Of a stretch of DNA of 62,049 nucleotides, positions 36,682 to 45,754 are shown piece after piece. This DNA comes from Oscillospiraceae bacterium. Its GTDB lineage: Bacteria; Bacillota; Clostridia; Oscillospirales; Ruminococcaceae. The notes under the pieces were generated by a model that saw only the letters and a list, made by a program, of their open reading frames with translations, was not told where the DNA came from and searched no databases. Numbering within the stretch: position 1 is the first letter of the stretch; each line of letters starts with the position of its first letter. The position numbers and the translations under genes are program-made. The DNA is taken from assembly GCA_902766785.1 (NCBI GenBank), contig CACXEO010000003.1, forward strand, positions 1 to 62,049. The letters are read 5' to 3'.

Positions 36682-37555
36682 ATATTACAGCTCTGTTCCG
36701 GATCATCCCCATATACTGCTTGGGGGAATAACCAAATTCTCCTTTAAAGCTGCGGGAAAAGTTGGAATAATCGTTAAATCCGCTCCGGATAAAGGAATCG
36801 TTTACCGTCCCGCCCTCCTGCAGAAGGGCGCGGGCATTCATCAACCGTTTTTTGAGAACGTACTGGTGCAGGGTAAACCCAACGTTTTCCTTAAACTGCC
36901 GGCTCAGATGGTATTTGCTGATGTAAAACTCCCGCGCCAGCGTATCGAGCGTCAGATCCCCGCAGAGATTTTCATTGATGTAATGGATAATATCGCTGAT
37001 TTTCTCGTTATACCCAACCTCCGACAGATCATCCTCCGACATGTCAAAGTAAGCCTTGTTGAGCAGGACGAGCAGTTCGGTAATATACGCCCGGCTCAGC
37101 GTCGCGCTTCCATATGCATCGCTCCCATAAACTGCCTCCAGCCGCTCGTATATTTTTTTGATCATCCTGAACATCTCGTTTGAGGGGCGCAAGAGGTTGT
37201 TGTGATGACGGGCGGAGTCGTCAAAGCAGGCCGTAAGGTTGATCTCTCCCTGCTCAATTCTGCGGATGTAGCCGGGGTGGATCCAAACGACGATCCGTTC
37301 GTAAATTTTGCCCAGCTCAATCAGCGGGCGGTGAACCTCTTTGTTGTTGATCAACAGGATATCCCCCGGCTTGAGGTAGTAAGTCCGCCCTTCAATCACA
37401 CAGTTGACCTTACCGGAGATAAAATAGTAAATCTCATAAAAATCGTGGTTGTGGTAATCGACGCTCAGCGGTTTGTTGTCAGAAAAATGGAAGAGCTCAA
37501 AATTCGGCCTGCTCATCACCTGCCTGGGGTTGAACTCCTGCTTGACAGCACTCAT
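36680..37555 (-). CDS. AraC-family transcriptional regulator
   Basis: Encodes 291 residues. The N-terminal cupin (about 20-110: HNHDFYEIYYFISGKVN and KPGDILLINNKEVH) senses a ligand; the C-terminal ~100 residues hold two helix-turn-helix motifs (LTLDTLAREFYISKYHLSR and DSFIRSGFNDYSNFSRSFK). Divergent from uxaC across ~145 AT-rich bases, so it most likely activates the glucuronate/glucuronoxylan genes in response to an aldouronic acid or uronate; the ligand is inferred from the neighbours. Confidence 0.88.
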   Translation of the reverse strand: MSAVKQEFNPRQVMSRPNFELFHFSDNKPLSVDYHNHDFYEIYYFISGKVNCVIEGRTYYLKPGDILLINNKEVHRPLIELGKIYERIVVWIHPGYIRRIEQGEINLTACFDDSARHHNNLLRPSNEMFRMIKKIYERLEAVYGSDAYGSATLSRAYITELLVLLNKAYFDMSEDDLSEVGYNEKISDIIHYINENLCGDLTLDTLAREFYISKYHLSRQFKENVGFTLHQYVLKKRLMNARALLQEGGTVNDSFIRSGFNDYSNFSRSFKGEFGYSPKQYMGMIRNRAVI

Positions 37556-37701
37556 AAAAACATCTCCTTTCCCACATTTTCACATTCTTTTTTACATTTT
37601 TATAGTAAAGCAATTTTTTCTATTTTTCAAGCAATAATAGCTAATTTTTTTGCAAAAAATGATGTATACTGAAATCAACATTAAATCGGGAGGGATTTGC
37701 C

Positions 37702-39117
37702 TTGTCTTTTATCAACGATTCATTCATGCTGCAAAGCGATACCGCGCGGCTGCTATACCAAAACCATGCTGAGAAAATGCCGATCTTCGACTACCACTGC
37801 CACCTGAGCGCGGCGGAAATTCTGGAAAACAAACGGTTTGAAACCATCACCGAGCTCTGGCTATCCGGCGACCACTACAAATGGAGGCTGATGCGGGCAA
37901 ACGGTGTGGACGAATTCTATATCACCGGAACTGCCGGCCCGTTTGAAAAATTTGAAAAATGGGCCGAGACAATTTCCCGGTGTTACGGAAACCCTCTCTA
38001 CCACTGGACCCATCTGGAACTCAAACGCTATTTCGGGGTAGACCAGCCCCTTTGCAAAGAAAACGCCAAAGAGGTCTACGAAACCTGCAACAGCCTTCTT
38101 CAGAAAGAAGAATTCCGCGCCCGCGGGCTGATCCTTCAGTCCGGCGTTGCGGCGCTCTGTACAACAGACGACCCTGCCGACGACCTGAAAAGCCATATTG
38201 CGCTGGCAGACGACCCTTCTTTCCCCGTTCAGGTTCTCCCCACCTTCCGGCCCGATAAAGCTATTCATCTTGAAAACCAAGGCTTTACCGATTATGTAAA
38301 GGAGCTGGGGGCCGCTGCAAACGTCGATATCAAAGATTTCGATTCCCTCAAACTCGCTCTTTTAAACCGGGCGGAGTTTTTCAAAAACCACGGCTGTCTT
38401 CTTTCCGACCACGCCTTCGGCGCGCCGGAATTTAAAGCTTGTGAAAAGAAAGACGCAGATGTCGCTTTTGCCAAAGCGCTTGCAGGCAAAACGCTGACCG
38501 CGGCTGACGTCAGCGCCTACCATACCCAAATAATGATTTACCTGGGCAGTATTTATGAGCAGCTCGGGTTTGCCATGCAGCTCCACCTGGGCGTTGTGCG
38601 CAGCGTCAACACCGCCATGTTTAAAATGGCGGGGGCCGACACCGGCTTCGACGCTATTGGGGACGACCTTTCGGTCGAATCCATTCTCCGGCTCCTCGAT
38701 GGGATGGAGCGGCAGAACAGCCTGCCGAAGACCATCCTGTACAGCCTTAACCCCAATGACAATGACCGCCTTGCGGTGGCTGCCGGCTGTTTCCAAAAAG
38801 GCCCGGCCGCCGGAAAAATCCAGCTCGGCGCCGCCTGGTGGTTTAACGACCACCGCGACGGGATGGTCAACCAGATGAAGGCCCTTGCAAATACCGGAAT
38901 CCTTGCAAACTTCATCGGCATGCTGACCGATTCCAGGAGCTTTGTCTCCTACACACGGCACGAATATTTCCGCCGCATCCTCTGCAACCTGCTCGGCAGT
39001 TGGATTGACGCGGGCGAAATCCCGGCCGACTTTGAAAAGCTCGGCAAAGTCGTTGAAGATATCTGCTTCAACAACGCTGCAAACTTCTTCAGCCTTCCCC
39101 AGTCCAAGGTGTTTTAA
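37702..39117 (+). CDS. uxaC: glucuronate isomerase
   Basis: Encodes 471 residues. IFDYHCHLSAAEI carries the metal-binding His pair near residue 28; ARGLILQSGVAALCTTDDP and a C-terminal SRSFVSYTRHEYFRRILCNL match UxaC. It converts D-glucuronate to D-fructuronate (and galacturonate to tagaturonate) in the cytoplasm. The start is a TTG behind GGGAGGG; no upstream ATG fits. First gene of the locus that continues to kdgK. Confidence 0.95.
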   Translation: MSFINDSFMLQSDTARLLYQNHAEKMPIFDYHCHLSAAEILENKRFETITELWLSGDHYKWRLMRANGVDEFYITGTAGPFEKFEKWAETISRCYGNPLYHWTHLELKRYFGVDQPLCKENAKEVYETCNSLLQKEEFRARGLILQSGVAALCTTDDPADDLKSHIALADDPSFPVQVLPTFRPDKAIHLENQGFTDYVKELGAAANVDIKDFDSLKLALLNRAEFFKNHGCLLSDHAFGAPEFKACEKKDADVAFAKALAGKTLTAADVSAYHTQIMIYLGSIYEQLGFAMQLHLGVVRSVNTAMFKMAGADTGFDAIGDDLSVESILRLLDGMERQNSLPKTILYSLNPNDNDRLAVAAGCFQKGPAAGKIQLGAAWWFNDHRDGMVNQMKALANTGILANFIGMLTDSRSFVSYTRHEYFRRILCNLLGSWIDAGEIPADFEKLGKVVEDICFNNAANFFSLPQSKVF

Positions 39118-39164
39118 AATTGTTTGCAGAGTCCAGCATGACAATTAATGAAGGAGATGTTACA

Positions 39165-40403
39165 ATGGTTTCAGAAACAAGATGGCCAACCTATGACGAT
39201 CTTCCATCCATCAAAAATATGCCGGACTGTACAGTGGACCGGTACGGCAGAAAAATCACCTCCCCGGAACAATGGGAAGAGCACCGCACCTATCTGAAAG
39301 AGATGTTTGCCCACTACATGTATGGGCACGCGCCGAAAGAGCGCGGTAAGGTTGCGACAAACACCACAGAGAAAGGGCTCCTGTTTAACGGAAAAGCGGT
39401 TGAAGAGTGGGTTACCCTTTCCTTCGGAGTTGCCGGAATCGTTTCCATGCAGGTGCGGTTCCTCTATCCGAACATCCCCGGTAAACGTTTCCCTCTGATT
39501 ATCCGTTCCGCCGACAACCTGAAAGAACCCATCCCGCTCGAAGAAAAAGCGGTAACTGAATATGGGTTTGCGCTGGCGGCTTTCAACCGCAACGATCTCT
39601 GCGGCGACCGGACTTTGCTCGAAATGGTCGTGAAGCTCCGGGACGGCATCCTTGAAACCAACCCGACCACTTTTGCAGCGGTTCAGCGGATGGATAAAAT
39701 CACACCTGCCAAAATTGATTTTGACAATATCCACCCCCTCGCCGCGGCTTATCCTGGTTATGACTGGGGTGAGGTCGCCCAGTGGGGCTTTGGTTACCTC
39801 ATCTGCACGGACTATTTTGAAACGCTGCCACAGGTTGATACTGAAAAAATTTGTTACACCGGGCATTCCCGCCTTGGAAAGGCCGCGCTTTGGGCCGGGC
39901 TTTACGATGAACGCGCCGCCGTTGTCACGCCGAACGGTTCCGGCTGCGGGGGCGTTGGTTCCCTGCGTTTCATCGGCACCCGGGAAGGGCTATGCCAGGA
40001 CCCTAAAAAATGCGAAGCAGTCGGCGGAATTATGAATTTTGCGCCGGAGTGGTGGTGCCCTGAGTTTGGAAACTTCGGTGACAACAGCGTTTACCCGGAG
40101 CGGGAAAGCCGCCTCCCCTTTGACGCAAATACCCTGCGGGCGGCCATTGCCCCCCGCGCCTGCTTTACTACCGAGGGTCTCGGCGACTACTGGTCGAACC
40201 CCTGCGGCACACAATATGCCTGGGAAGACGCCCAGCCCCTTTTCGACCTGCTGGGGATTCCGGAGAAAAACGGCATCCACTTCCGGGAGGGCGGGCACGC
40301 CCACAACGAAGAAGACTGGCAGGCACTGTTAACTTACTGTAATTTCCTCTGGTTGCGCCAACCGCTGACCGGGGACATTAATAAAAAATACTTCAAACGG
40401 TAA
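39165..40403 (+). CDS. CE15-like glucuronoyl esterase, no signal peptide
   Basis: Encodes 412 residues with an alpha/beta-hydrolase core. The serine elbow TGHSRLGKAAL (Ser235) matches the CE15 GCSRxGKGAL pattern apart from His for Cys; VVTPNGSGCGG follows, and the catalytic His is probably in HFREGGHAHNEEDW near residue 385. CE15 enzymes cut esters of 4-O-methyl-glucuronate between xylan and lignin. No secretion signal is visible, so it may act in the cytoplasm on short methyl-ester aldouronic acids before the GH67 enzyme; this is inference. Start at 39165 from GAAGGAGA. Confidence 0.82.
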   Translation: MVSETRWPTYDDLPSIKNMPDCTVDRYGRKITSPEQWEEHRTYLKEMFAHYMYGHAPKERGKVATNTTEKGLLFNGKAVEEWVTLSFGVAGIVSMQVRFLYPNIPGKRFPLIIRSADNLKEPIPLEEKAVTEYGFALAAFNRNDLCGDRTLLEMVVKLRDGILETNPTTFAAVQRMDKITPAKIDFDNIHPLAAAYPGYDWGEVAQWGFGYLICTDYFETLPQVDTEKICYTGHSRLGKAALWAGLYDERAAVVTPNGSGCGGVGSLRFIGTREGLCQDPKKCEAVGGIMNFAPEWWCPEFGNFGDNSVYPERESRLPFDANTLRAAIAPRACFTTEGLGDYWSNPCGTQYAWEDAQPLFDLLGIPEKNGIHFREGGHAHNEEDWQALLTYCNFLWLRQPLTGDINKKYFKR

Positions 40404-40596
40404 ACCAATCAAGAACCTGCATCCATAAGACTGAAGCGTACAAATTTCGAGAGAATCTGCGCCGGTGCAAGGCGAATTTCCGTGCCAATACTTCTATATT
40501 ACAGGGAAAACGCGGAAATGGCGAAAATTCACCGAAAGATGAATGATTCACGGCTATGGGTACCAGTTCTAAACAACCAAAGAAAGGAAGTATGTT
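40404..40596. other. intergenic with inverted-repeat structure
   Basis: A 193-base gap inside the otherwise tight locus. ATTTCCGTG (40480-40488) pairs with CGCGGAAAT (~40513-40521), and further imperfect arms surround it, so a folded RNA or decayed palindromic repeat is possible. AAAGGAAG lies before the GH67 start. Confidence 0.4.
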
Positions 40597-42597
40597 ATGA
40601 GCGCACTTTATGACTGCTGGCTGCGGTACGACACCAATGCTGATTCTTTAAATAAGGAGATACTGGCCGAAAACCTCGCTTCCGTCAGTGTTGAAAACGG
40701 GGATAAGATCACCGCTTCAGCCGTTGAGGAAATTGAGCGCTTCTGCAAAGCACTCGGCCTTCCCGCTCCTCAAAAAGTGGAGTCCGGCGCCACTCTCCGT
40801 CTGGTCGCCGGCCTTGCCGCTGTCGAGCACAAAGACGGTTACGTCATTGAAAAAAGCAGCCACGGCTTTATGGTAGCGGGCGAAAGCTCCACTGGCCTTC
40901 TCTACGGTGTTTTCAACCTTTTGCAGGGTCTTTCTCTGGGCAAAACGCCTGAGGAATGCTGTAAAATGGACTATCCCCGCAACGAGATCAGAATGATCAA
41001 CCAGTGGGACAACGGCGACGGGGATATTGAGCGCGGTTACGCCGGGCGTTCCATCTTCTTCAAGGATTATAAGTTTATGGAAGACTTGAGCCGAATCAAA
41101 GATTACGCCCGGATACTCGCCTCGGTCGGCATCAACGCCATCTCGATCAACAATGTCAACGTCCATTTTCACGAGACCAAGTTTATCACCCCGGAATACC
41201 TTCCAATGGTGAAACGGTACAACGACGTTTTCAACAGCTACGGAATTACCATGTATATGTGCGTCAACTTCGCGGCTCCGATCCAGCTTGGCGGGATCGA
41301 TGTCTCAGACCCGCTGGACGAACGTGTCCGCGCCTGGTGGAAAGAGGCGGCGAAAACCATTTATGAAGCGGTTCCCAACTTCGGCGGCTTCCTTGTAAAA
41401 GCCGACTCCGAAGGCCGGCCCGGCCCGTTCACCTATGGCCGGAACCATGCCGACGGTTCCAACATGCTGGCCGAGGCGGTGGGGCCTTACGGCGGCCTTG
41501 TCATCTGGCGCTGCTTTGTTTATAACTGCAACCAGGACTGGCGCGACCGCAAAACAGACCGTGCCCGCGCCGCTTACGACCATTTCATGCCGCTTGACGG
41601 GAAATTTGCCGACAACGTCATCCTCCAGATTAAAAACGGCCCAATGGATTTCCAGATCCGCGAGGCAGTCTCCCCGCTTCTCGGCGCAATGCCAAACACC
41701 AACCAGATTCTGGAATTTGAGGTTACCCAGGAATACACCGGGCAGCAGCGCCACCTGTGCTACCTCATCCCGCTCTGGAAAGAGGTCCTGGATTTTGACA
41801 CCTACGCAAAAGGAGAAGGCTCTTACGTCAAGAAAATGTGCGACGGCAGCCTGCACAGCCCGAAACATGCCGGCCTTGCCGCTGTTTCAAACATTGGCGA
41901 CGACGAGTGCTGGACCGGAAGCCCGCTCGCACAGGCAAATCTCTACGGCTACGGGCGGCTCTGCTGGAACGCGGACCTCACCGCTGAGGAAATTGCGAAA
42001 GAGTGGGTAGGCCTCACCCTAAGCACCAACAAGGCCGTTCTGGATGTCATGCTCCCGATGATGATGACCTCCCGCCGCACCTATGAAAACTACACCTCCC
42101 CCCTCGGCGTTGGCTGGATGGTAACCCCGAGCGTCCACTATGGGCCAAGCGTTGACGGCTACGAATACGACCGCTGGGGCACCTACCATTTCGCGGACTG
42201 GAAAGGAATCGGTGTTGACCGGACTGTTGCGACCGGAACCGGCTATACCAGCCAGTATGCCGAACCGAACGCCTCTACCTATGAAAACCTCGACACTTGC
42301 CCGGACGACCTGCTTTTGTTCTTTCACCATGTAGACTACACCTATAAGCTCAAATCCGGCAAAACCTTAATCCAGCATATCTACGACACCCATTTTGAAG
42401 GGGTTGAAACGGTCAAGGGCTATATCAGAGACTGGGCGACTCTGGAAAATATGATTCAGCCGGACATCTTTGCCCTTGTAAAAGAGCGGCTGGGAATTCA
42501 GCTTGAAAACGCCAGGGAGTGGCGGGATATTGTCAACACCTATTTCTACCGCCATACCGGCATTCCGGATGCAAACGGCCGGAAAATTTACCCGTAA
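40597..42597 (+). CDS. aguA: alpha-glucuronidase, GH67
   Basis: Encodes 666 residues, normal for GH67, with no signal peptide, so intracellular. [15 protein letters not shown] carries the acid Glu272; GPMDFQIRE carries Asp351 and [10 protein letters not shown] carries Glu379, the pair that activates water. It removes 4-O-methyl-glucuronate from the end of imported aldouronic acids. The freed uronate is the substrate of the surrounding uxaC/uxuB/uxuA/kdg genes. No aldouronate transporter or xylanase is in the window. Confidence 0.95.
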   Translation: MSALYDCWLRYDTNADSLNKEILAENLASVSVENGDKITASAVEEIERFCKALGLPAPQKVESGATLRLVAGLAAVEHKDGYVIEKSSHGFMVAGESSTGLLYGVFNLLQGLSLGKTPEECCKMDYPRNEIRMINQWDNGDGDIERGYAGRSIFFKDYKFMEDLSRIKDYARILASVGINAISINNVNVHFHETKFITPEYLPMVKRYNDVFNSYGITMYMCVNFAAPIQLGGIDVSDPLDERVRAWWKEAAKTIYEAVPNFGGFLVKADSEGRPGPFTYGRNHADGSNMLAEAVGPYGGLVIWRCFVYNCNQDWRDRKTDRARAAYDHFMPLDGKFADNVILQIKNGPMDFQIREAVSPLLGAMPNTNQILEFEVTQEYTGQQRHLCYLIPLWKEVLDFDTYAKGEGSYVKKMCDGSLHSPKHAGLAAVSNIGDDECWTGSPLAQANLYGYGRLCWNADLTAEEIAKEWVGLTLSTNKAVLDVMLPMMMTSRRTYENYTSPLGVGWMVTPSVHYGPSVDGYEYDRWGTYHFADWKGIGVDRTVATGTGYTSQYAEPNASTYENLDTCPDDLLLFFHHVDYTYKLKSGKTLIQHIYDTHFEGVETVKGYIRDWATLENMIQPDIFALVKERLGIQLENAREWRDIVNTYFYRHTGIPDANGRKIYP

Positions 42598-42757
42598 TGC
42601 ACCGCGAATAAAGCAAAACCAGTACCCAAAAGGGATAACGTTCCCGTACTTACACTCATTTAATTTGAAAACCATTGGACCGGTTATCAAAAATAGTTTC
42701 GTGGACTGTTTTAGAGTTAAATCACTATATAAAAACGCAACTGAAAGGATGTTTTTT

Positions 42758-43594
42758 ATGGCCAACCTGAAAGACAAAGTAATCGTAATCACCGGCGCGG
42801 GCGGCGTTCTTTGCAGCTTCTTTTCCAAAGAGCTTGCGAAGGACGGCGCGAAGGTCGCCTTGCTCGACCTGAATCTTGACGCGGCAAAAAAATATGCCGA
42901 CGAAATCAATGCGGCCGGCGGAAAGGCAATTGCCGTTTCCTGTAACGTACTGGAACCGGAAAAGGTAAAAGAGGCCCACGAGGAAGTCAAAAAAGCGTTT
43001 GGCCCCTGCGATATCCTGATTAACGGCGCGGGCGGCAACAACCCGATGGCGACTACTACCCAGGAGCTTTTCAAGGTAGAGGACTGGAAAAACCCGAACG
43101 AGCGCACCCTGCTCGACATTGACGCAAACGCTTTTATGAAGGTGTTTTCCATCAACTTCATGGGTACCCTGATTGTCACCCAGGAGTTTGCCCCCGATAT
43201 GGTTGAGGCAGGCAAAGGCTCCATCCTCAACATCTCCTCCATGGCTTCCGCCTCCCCGATGACCAAGGTTCCGGCCTACGCGGCGGCCAAGGCGGGTATT
43301 ACCAACTTCACTAAATACCTCTGCGTTTATTTTGCAGAATGCGGTATCCGCGTTAACGCGATTGCCCCCGGTTTCTTTGAGACCATCCAGAACGCGGCCC
43401 TGCTCCGCAATCCGGACGGCTCACTGACCGAACGTTCCCATAAGATTCTCACCCATACCCCGATGAAACGGTTTGGCGTAGAGCAGGATTTGATTGGCAC
43501 CGTCCGCTATCTGCTCGACGACGAGGCCGCAGCCTTTGTCACGGGGATCGAGGTCCCGATTGACGGCGGTTTCTGGGCTTATTCCGGCGTCTGA
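42758..43594 (+). CDS. SDR oxidoreductase, likely D-mannonate oxidoreductase (UxuB type)
   Basis: Encodes 278 residues of the short-chain dehydrogenase family: cofactor loop GAGGVLCSFFSKELA near residue 13, LINGAGG, and catalytic Ser in ISSMASASPMTKVPAYAAAKAG with YxxxK. The ~280-residue length and SPMTKVPAY segment match clostridial YjmF/UxuB-like enzymes that reduce D-fructuronate to D-mannonate with NAD(P)H. Position between uxaC/GH67 and uxuA supports this. ATG at 42758 fits GAAAGGA; a longer open frame runs back into the GH67 gene end and is rejected. Confidence 0.88.
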   Translation: MANLKDKVIVITGAGGVLCSFFSKELAKDGAKVALLDLNLDAAKKYADEINAAGGKAIAVSCNVLEPEKVKEAHEEVKKAFGPCDILINGAGGNNPMATTTQELFKVEDWKNPNERTLLDIDANAFMKVFSINFMGTLIVTQEFAPDMVEAGKGSILNISSMASASPMTKVPAYAAAKAGITNFTKYLCVYFAECGIRVNAIAPGFFETIQNAALLRNPDGSLTERSHKILTHTPMKRFGVEQDLIGTVRYLLDDEAAAFVTGIEVPIDGGFWAYSGV

Positions 43595-43609
43595 TTTACA
43601 ACTTGAATC

Positions 43610-43648
43610 CCACCGGCACAGCAGCCATTTAGTCTGTTGTGCCCGTGG
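43610..43648 (+). promoter_or_regulatory. hairpin between the SDR gene and uxuA
   Basis: CCAC-GGCACAGCA (43610-43623) pairs with TGTTGTGCC-GTGG (43635-43648) with one mismatch. No T-run follows, so it looks like an mRNA stability or processing element rather than a terminator. Confidence 0.45.
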
Positions 43649-43681
43649 TTTATCCATTTTGAAAACAAAGGAGAATCCTAT

Positions 43682-44755
43682 ATGAGAATGACATTCCGCT
43701 GGTATGGCGAAAACAACGACAACATTTCGCTTCAGTCTATCAAACAGGTTCCCTACATCAAAGGGATCATTACCTCCCTGCTGGACGTTCCGGCCGGAGA
43801 GCTCTGGGAGCTTGAGGATATCCTCAAGGTCAAGGCGCAGGTGGAAAAGGCGGGGCTGACCCTGGACGGCATTGAGAGTGTCAACGTCCACGAAGACATC
43901 AAGCTGGGCCTTCCCACCCGTGACAAATACATTGAAAACTATAAAAAAACTCTGGTCAACCTCGGCAAAGCGGGCATTTATATGGTTTGCTACAACTTTA
44001 TGCCAGTCTTTGACTTTACAAAAACTGATATGGCATATGTTCTGCCGGATGGCTCGAACACCATGGCGTTTGATCAAAGCGTGATCGACGCTTCCAGCCC
44101 GGACGACATGTTCAAGATGGTCGAATCGGGCGCGAACGGTTTTGTCCTCCCGGGCTGGGAGCCAAGCCGTGTGCCTTACATCAAGGAATCTCTTGAAAAA
44201 TACAAAGGCGTCACCGACGAGGACCTGCGTGAGAATTACAAGTATTTTCTACAGCAGGTAATTCCGGTTGCCGAGGAATGCGGCATCAAAATGGCCGTCC
44301 ATTCGGACGACCCGCCGTGGAACCTCTTTGGGCTTCCCCGTATTGTCAACAGCAAGGAAAGCCTCCAGAAAATTGTCGAGATGGTGGATTCTCCGTCCAA
44401 CTGCCTGACTGTTTGCACCGGCTCCCTCGGCTCGAACCGGAACAATGACATTCTCGACATCGTCGACCACTTTTCTAAAATTGATCGGATCGCCTTCATG
44501 CACATCCGCAACATCAAATTTGTTAAACCGGGTATGTTCTACGAAGGCGCTCATCTCACCGAAGAGGGCGATATCAACATCTACAAGGTGCTTGAAATTC
44601 TCCACAAGAACGGTTACAAGGGCCTCATCCGCCCCGACCACGGCCGTATGATCTGGGACGAACAGGGCCGCCCGGGCTATGGCCTTTATGACCGCGCCCT
44701 CGGCGCCGCCTATATGTCCGGCATCATTGAAGCGCTTGAAAAATCCGGCAAATAA
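43682..44755 (+). CDS. uxuA: mannonate dehydratase
   Basis: Encodes 357 residues. MTFRWYGENNDNISL at the start, VHEDIKLGLPTRDKYI, VCYNFMPVFDFTKTD, MAVHSDDPPW and LIRPDHGRMIWDE are the UxuA motifs with the metal-binding His, Cys and Asp residues. It removes water from D-mannonate to give 2-keto-3-deoxygluconate. The AAAGGAG ribosome site fixes the start. Confidence 0.95.
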   Translation: MRMTFRWYGENNDNISLQSIKQVPYIKGIITSLLDVPAGELWELEDILKVKAQVEKAGLTLDGIESVNVHEDIKLGLPTRDKYIENYKKTLVNLGKAGIYMVCYNFMPVFDFTKTDMAYVLPDGSNTMAFDQSVIDASSPDDMFKMVESGANGFVLPGWEPSRVPYIKESLEKYKGVTDEDLRENYKYFLQQVIPVAEECGIKMAVHSDDPPWNLFGLPRIVNSKESLQKIVEMVDSPSNCLTVCTGSLGSNRNNDILDIVDHFSKIDRIAFMHIRNIKFVKPGMFYEGAHLTEEGDINIYKVLEILHKNGYKGLIRPDHGRMIWDEQGRPGYGLYDRALGAAYMSGIIEALEKSGK

Positions 44756-44771
44756 AGTTTGAGGTGGAACC

Positions 44772-45737
44772 ATGAACGAAATTTTTGAAAAAATCGGCAA
44801 AATTGGTATTGTGCCGGTTATTAAAATTGACGACGCTGAAAAGGCCATTCCACTGGCAAACGCCCTGATCAGGGGCGGCCTGCCGGTGGCCGAAGTCACC
44901 TTCCGCACAGAGGAAGCGGCCGAGGCGATTTCCCGCATCTCCGAAAAATTCCCGGAGATGCTTGTCGGGGCCGGCACTGTTCTCACCAAAGAGCAGGTGG
45001 ACAGCGCGGTGAAAGCCGGGGCTAAATTCATTGTTTCCCCGGGGCTCAATCCGAATATTGTGAAGTACTGTATTGAAAAAGGCGTTCCGATGATCCCGGG
45101 CTGCTCTTCCCCAAGCAATATTGAAACCGCACTTGAACTTGGGCTCGATACCGTCAAGTTCTTTCCGGCCGAGGCGGCGGGCGGCCTTGCGATGATTAAG
45201 GCGATGAGCGCGCCCTACGGCAACGTCAAATTCATGCCGACCGGCGGCATCTCCCCTAAAAACCTCAACGAATACCTCGCATTCAAAAAAATTGTAGCCT
45301 GCGGCGGAAGCTGGATGGTCACCGACGCGCTTTTGAAGGAAGAACGCTACGATGAAATTGAAGCGCTGGCACGCCAAGCTGTCACCACCATGCTCGGATT
45401 CAAATTGGTACACATCGGCATCAATTCCTCAAACAGCGAAGAGGCCATGAAGTCTGCAAAATTATTCGAATCCTTCTTTGGCATGATGTTAAACGACGGC
45501 GAAATGTCTATCTTCATGGACGACGTGATTGAGATCATGAAATTCGACGGCCGCGGAACCAACGGGCATATTGCCATTCAGACAAATGACATCCGCAGGG
45601 CTATGCATTATCTCTCCGGCAAGGGCATCACCTTCTGCGAAGAGAGCAAGGCCTACGATTCGAACGGCAATCTGAACCTTGTTTATCTGGATGGGGAAAT
45701 CGGCGGTTTTGCCGTTCACCTCAAACAGAAAGCGTAA
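44772..45737 (+). CDS. eda: KDPG aldolase fused to a VOC (glyoxalase-like) domain
   Basis: Encodes 321 residues. Residues 1-~205 are a KDPG/KHG aldolase barrel: EVTFRT with Glu41, GAGTVLTKEQV, and DTVKFFPAE with Schiff-base Lys129. Residues ~212-321 (KLVHIGINSSNSEEAM to GGFAVHLKQ) have the beta-alpha-beta pattern of the vicinal oxygen chelate fold. The aldolase splits KDPG to pyruvate and glyceraldehyde 3-phosphate. The role of the extra domain is unknown; it could be an isomerase, a binding domain or a regulatory part. 16 bases after uxuA. Confidence 0.9.
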   Translation: MNEIFEKIGKIGIVPVIKIDDAEKAIPLANALIRGGLPVAEVTFRTEEAAEAISRISEKFPEMLVGAGTVLTKEQVDSAVKAGAKFIVSPGLNPNIVKYCIEKGVPMIPGCSSPSNIETALELGLDTVKFFPAEAAGGLAMIKAMSAPYGNVKFMPTGGISPKNLNEYLAFKKIVACGGSWMVTDALLKEERYDEIEALARQAVTTMLGFKLVHIGINSSNSEEAMKSAKLFESFFGMMLNDGEMSIFMDDVIEIMKFDGRGTNGHIAIQTNDIRRAMHYLSGKGITFCEESKAYDSNGNLNLVYLDGEIGGFAVHLKQKA

Positions 45738-45754
45738 CAGCGGAGGAAGATTTT

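Noticed and set aside
42367-43266. 299-codon minus-strand ORF
   Set aside because: Antisense to GH67 and the SDR gene, both with clear catalytic motifs.
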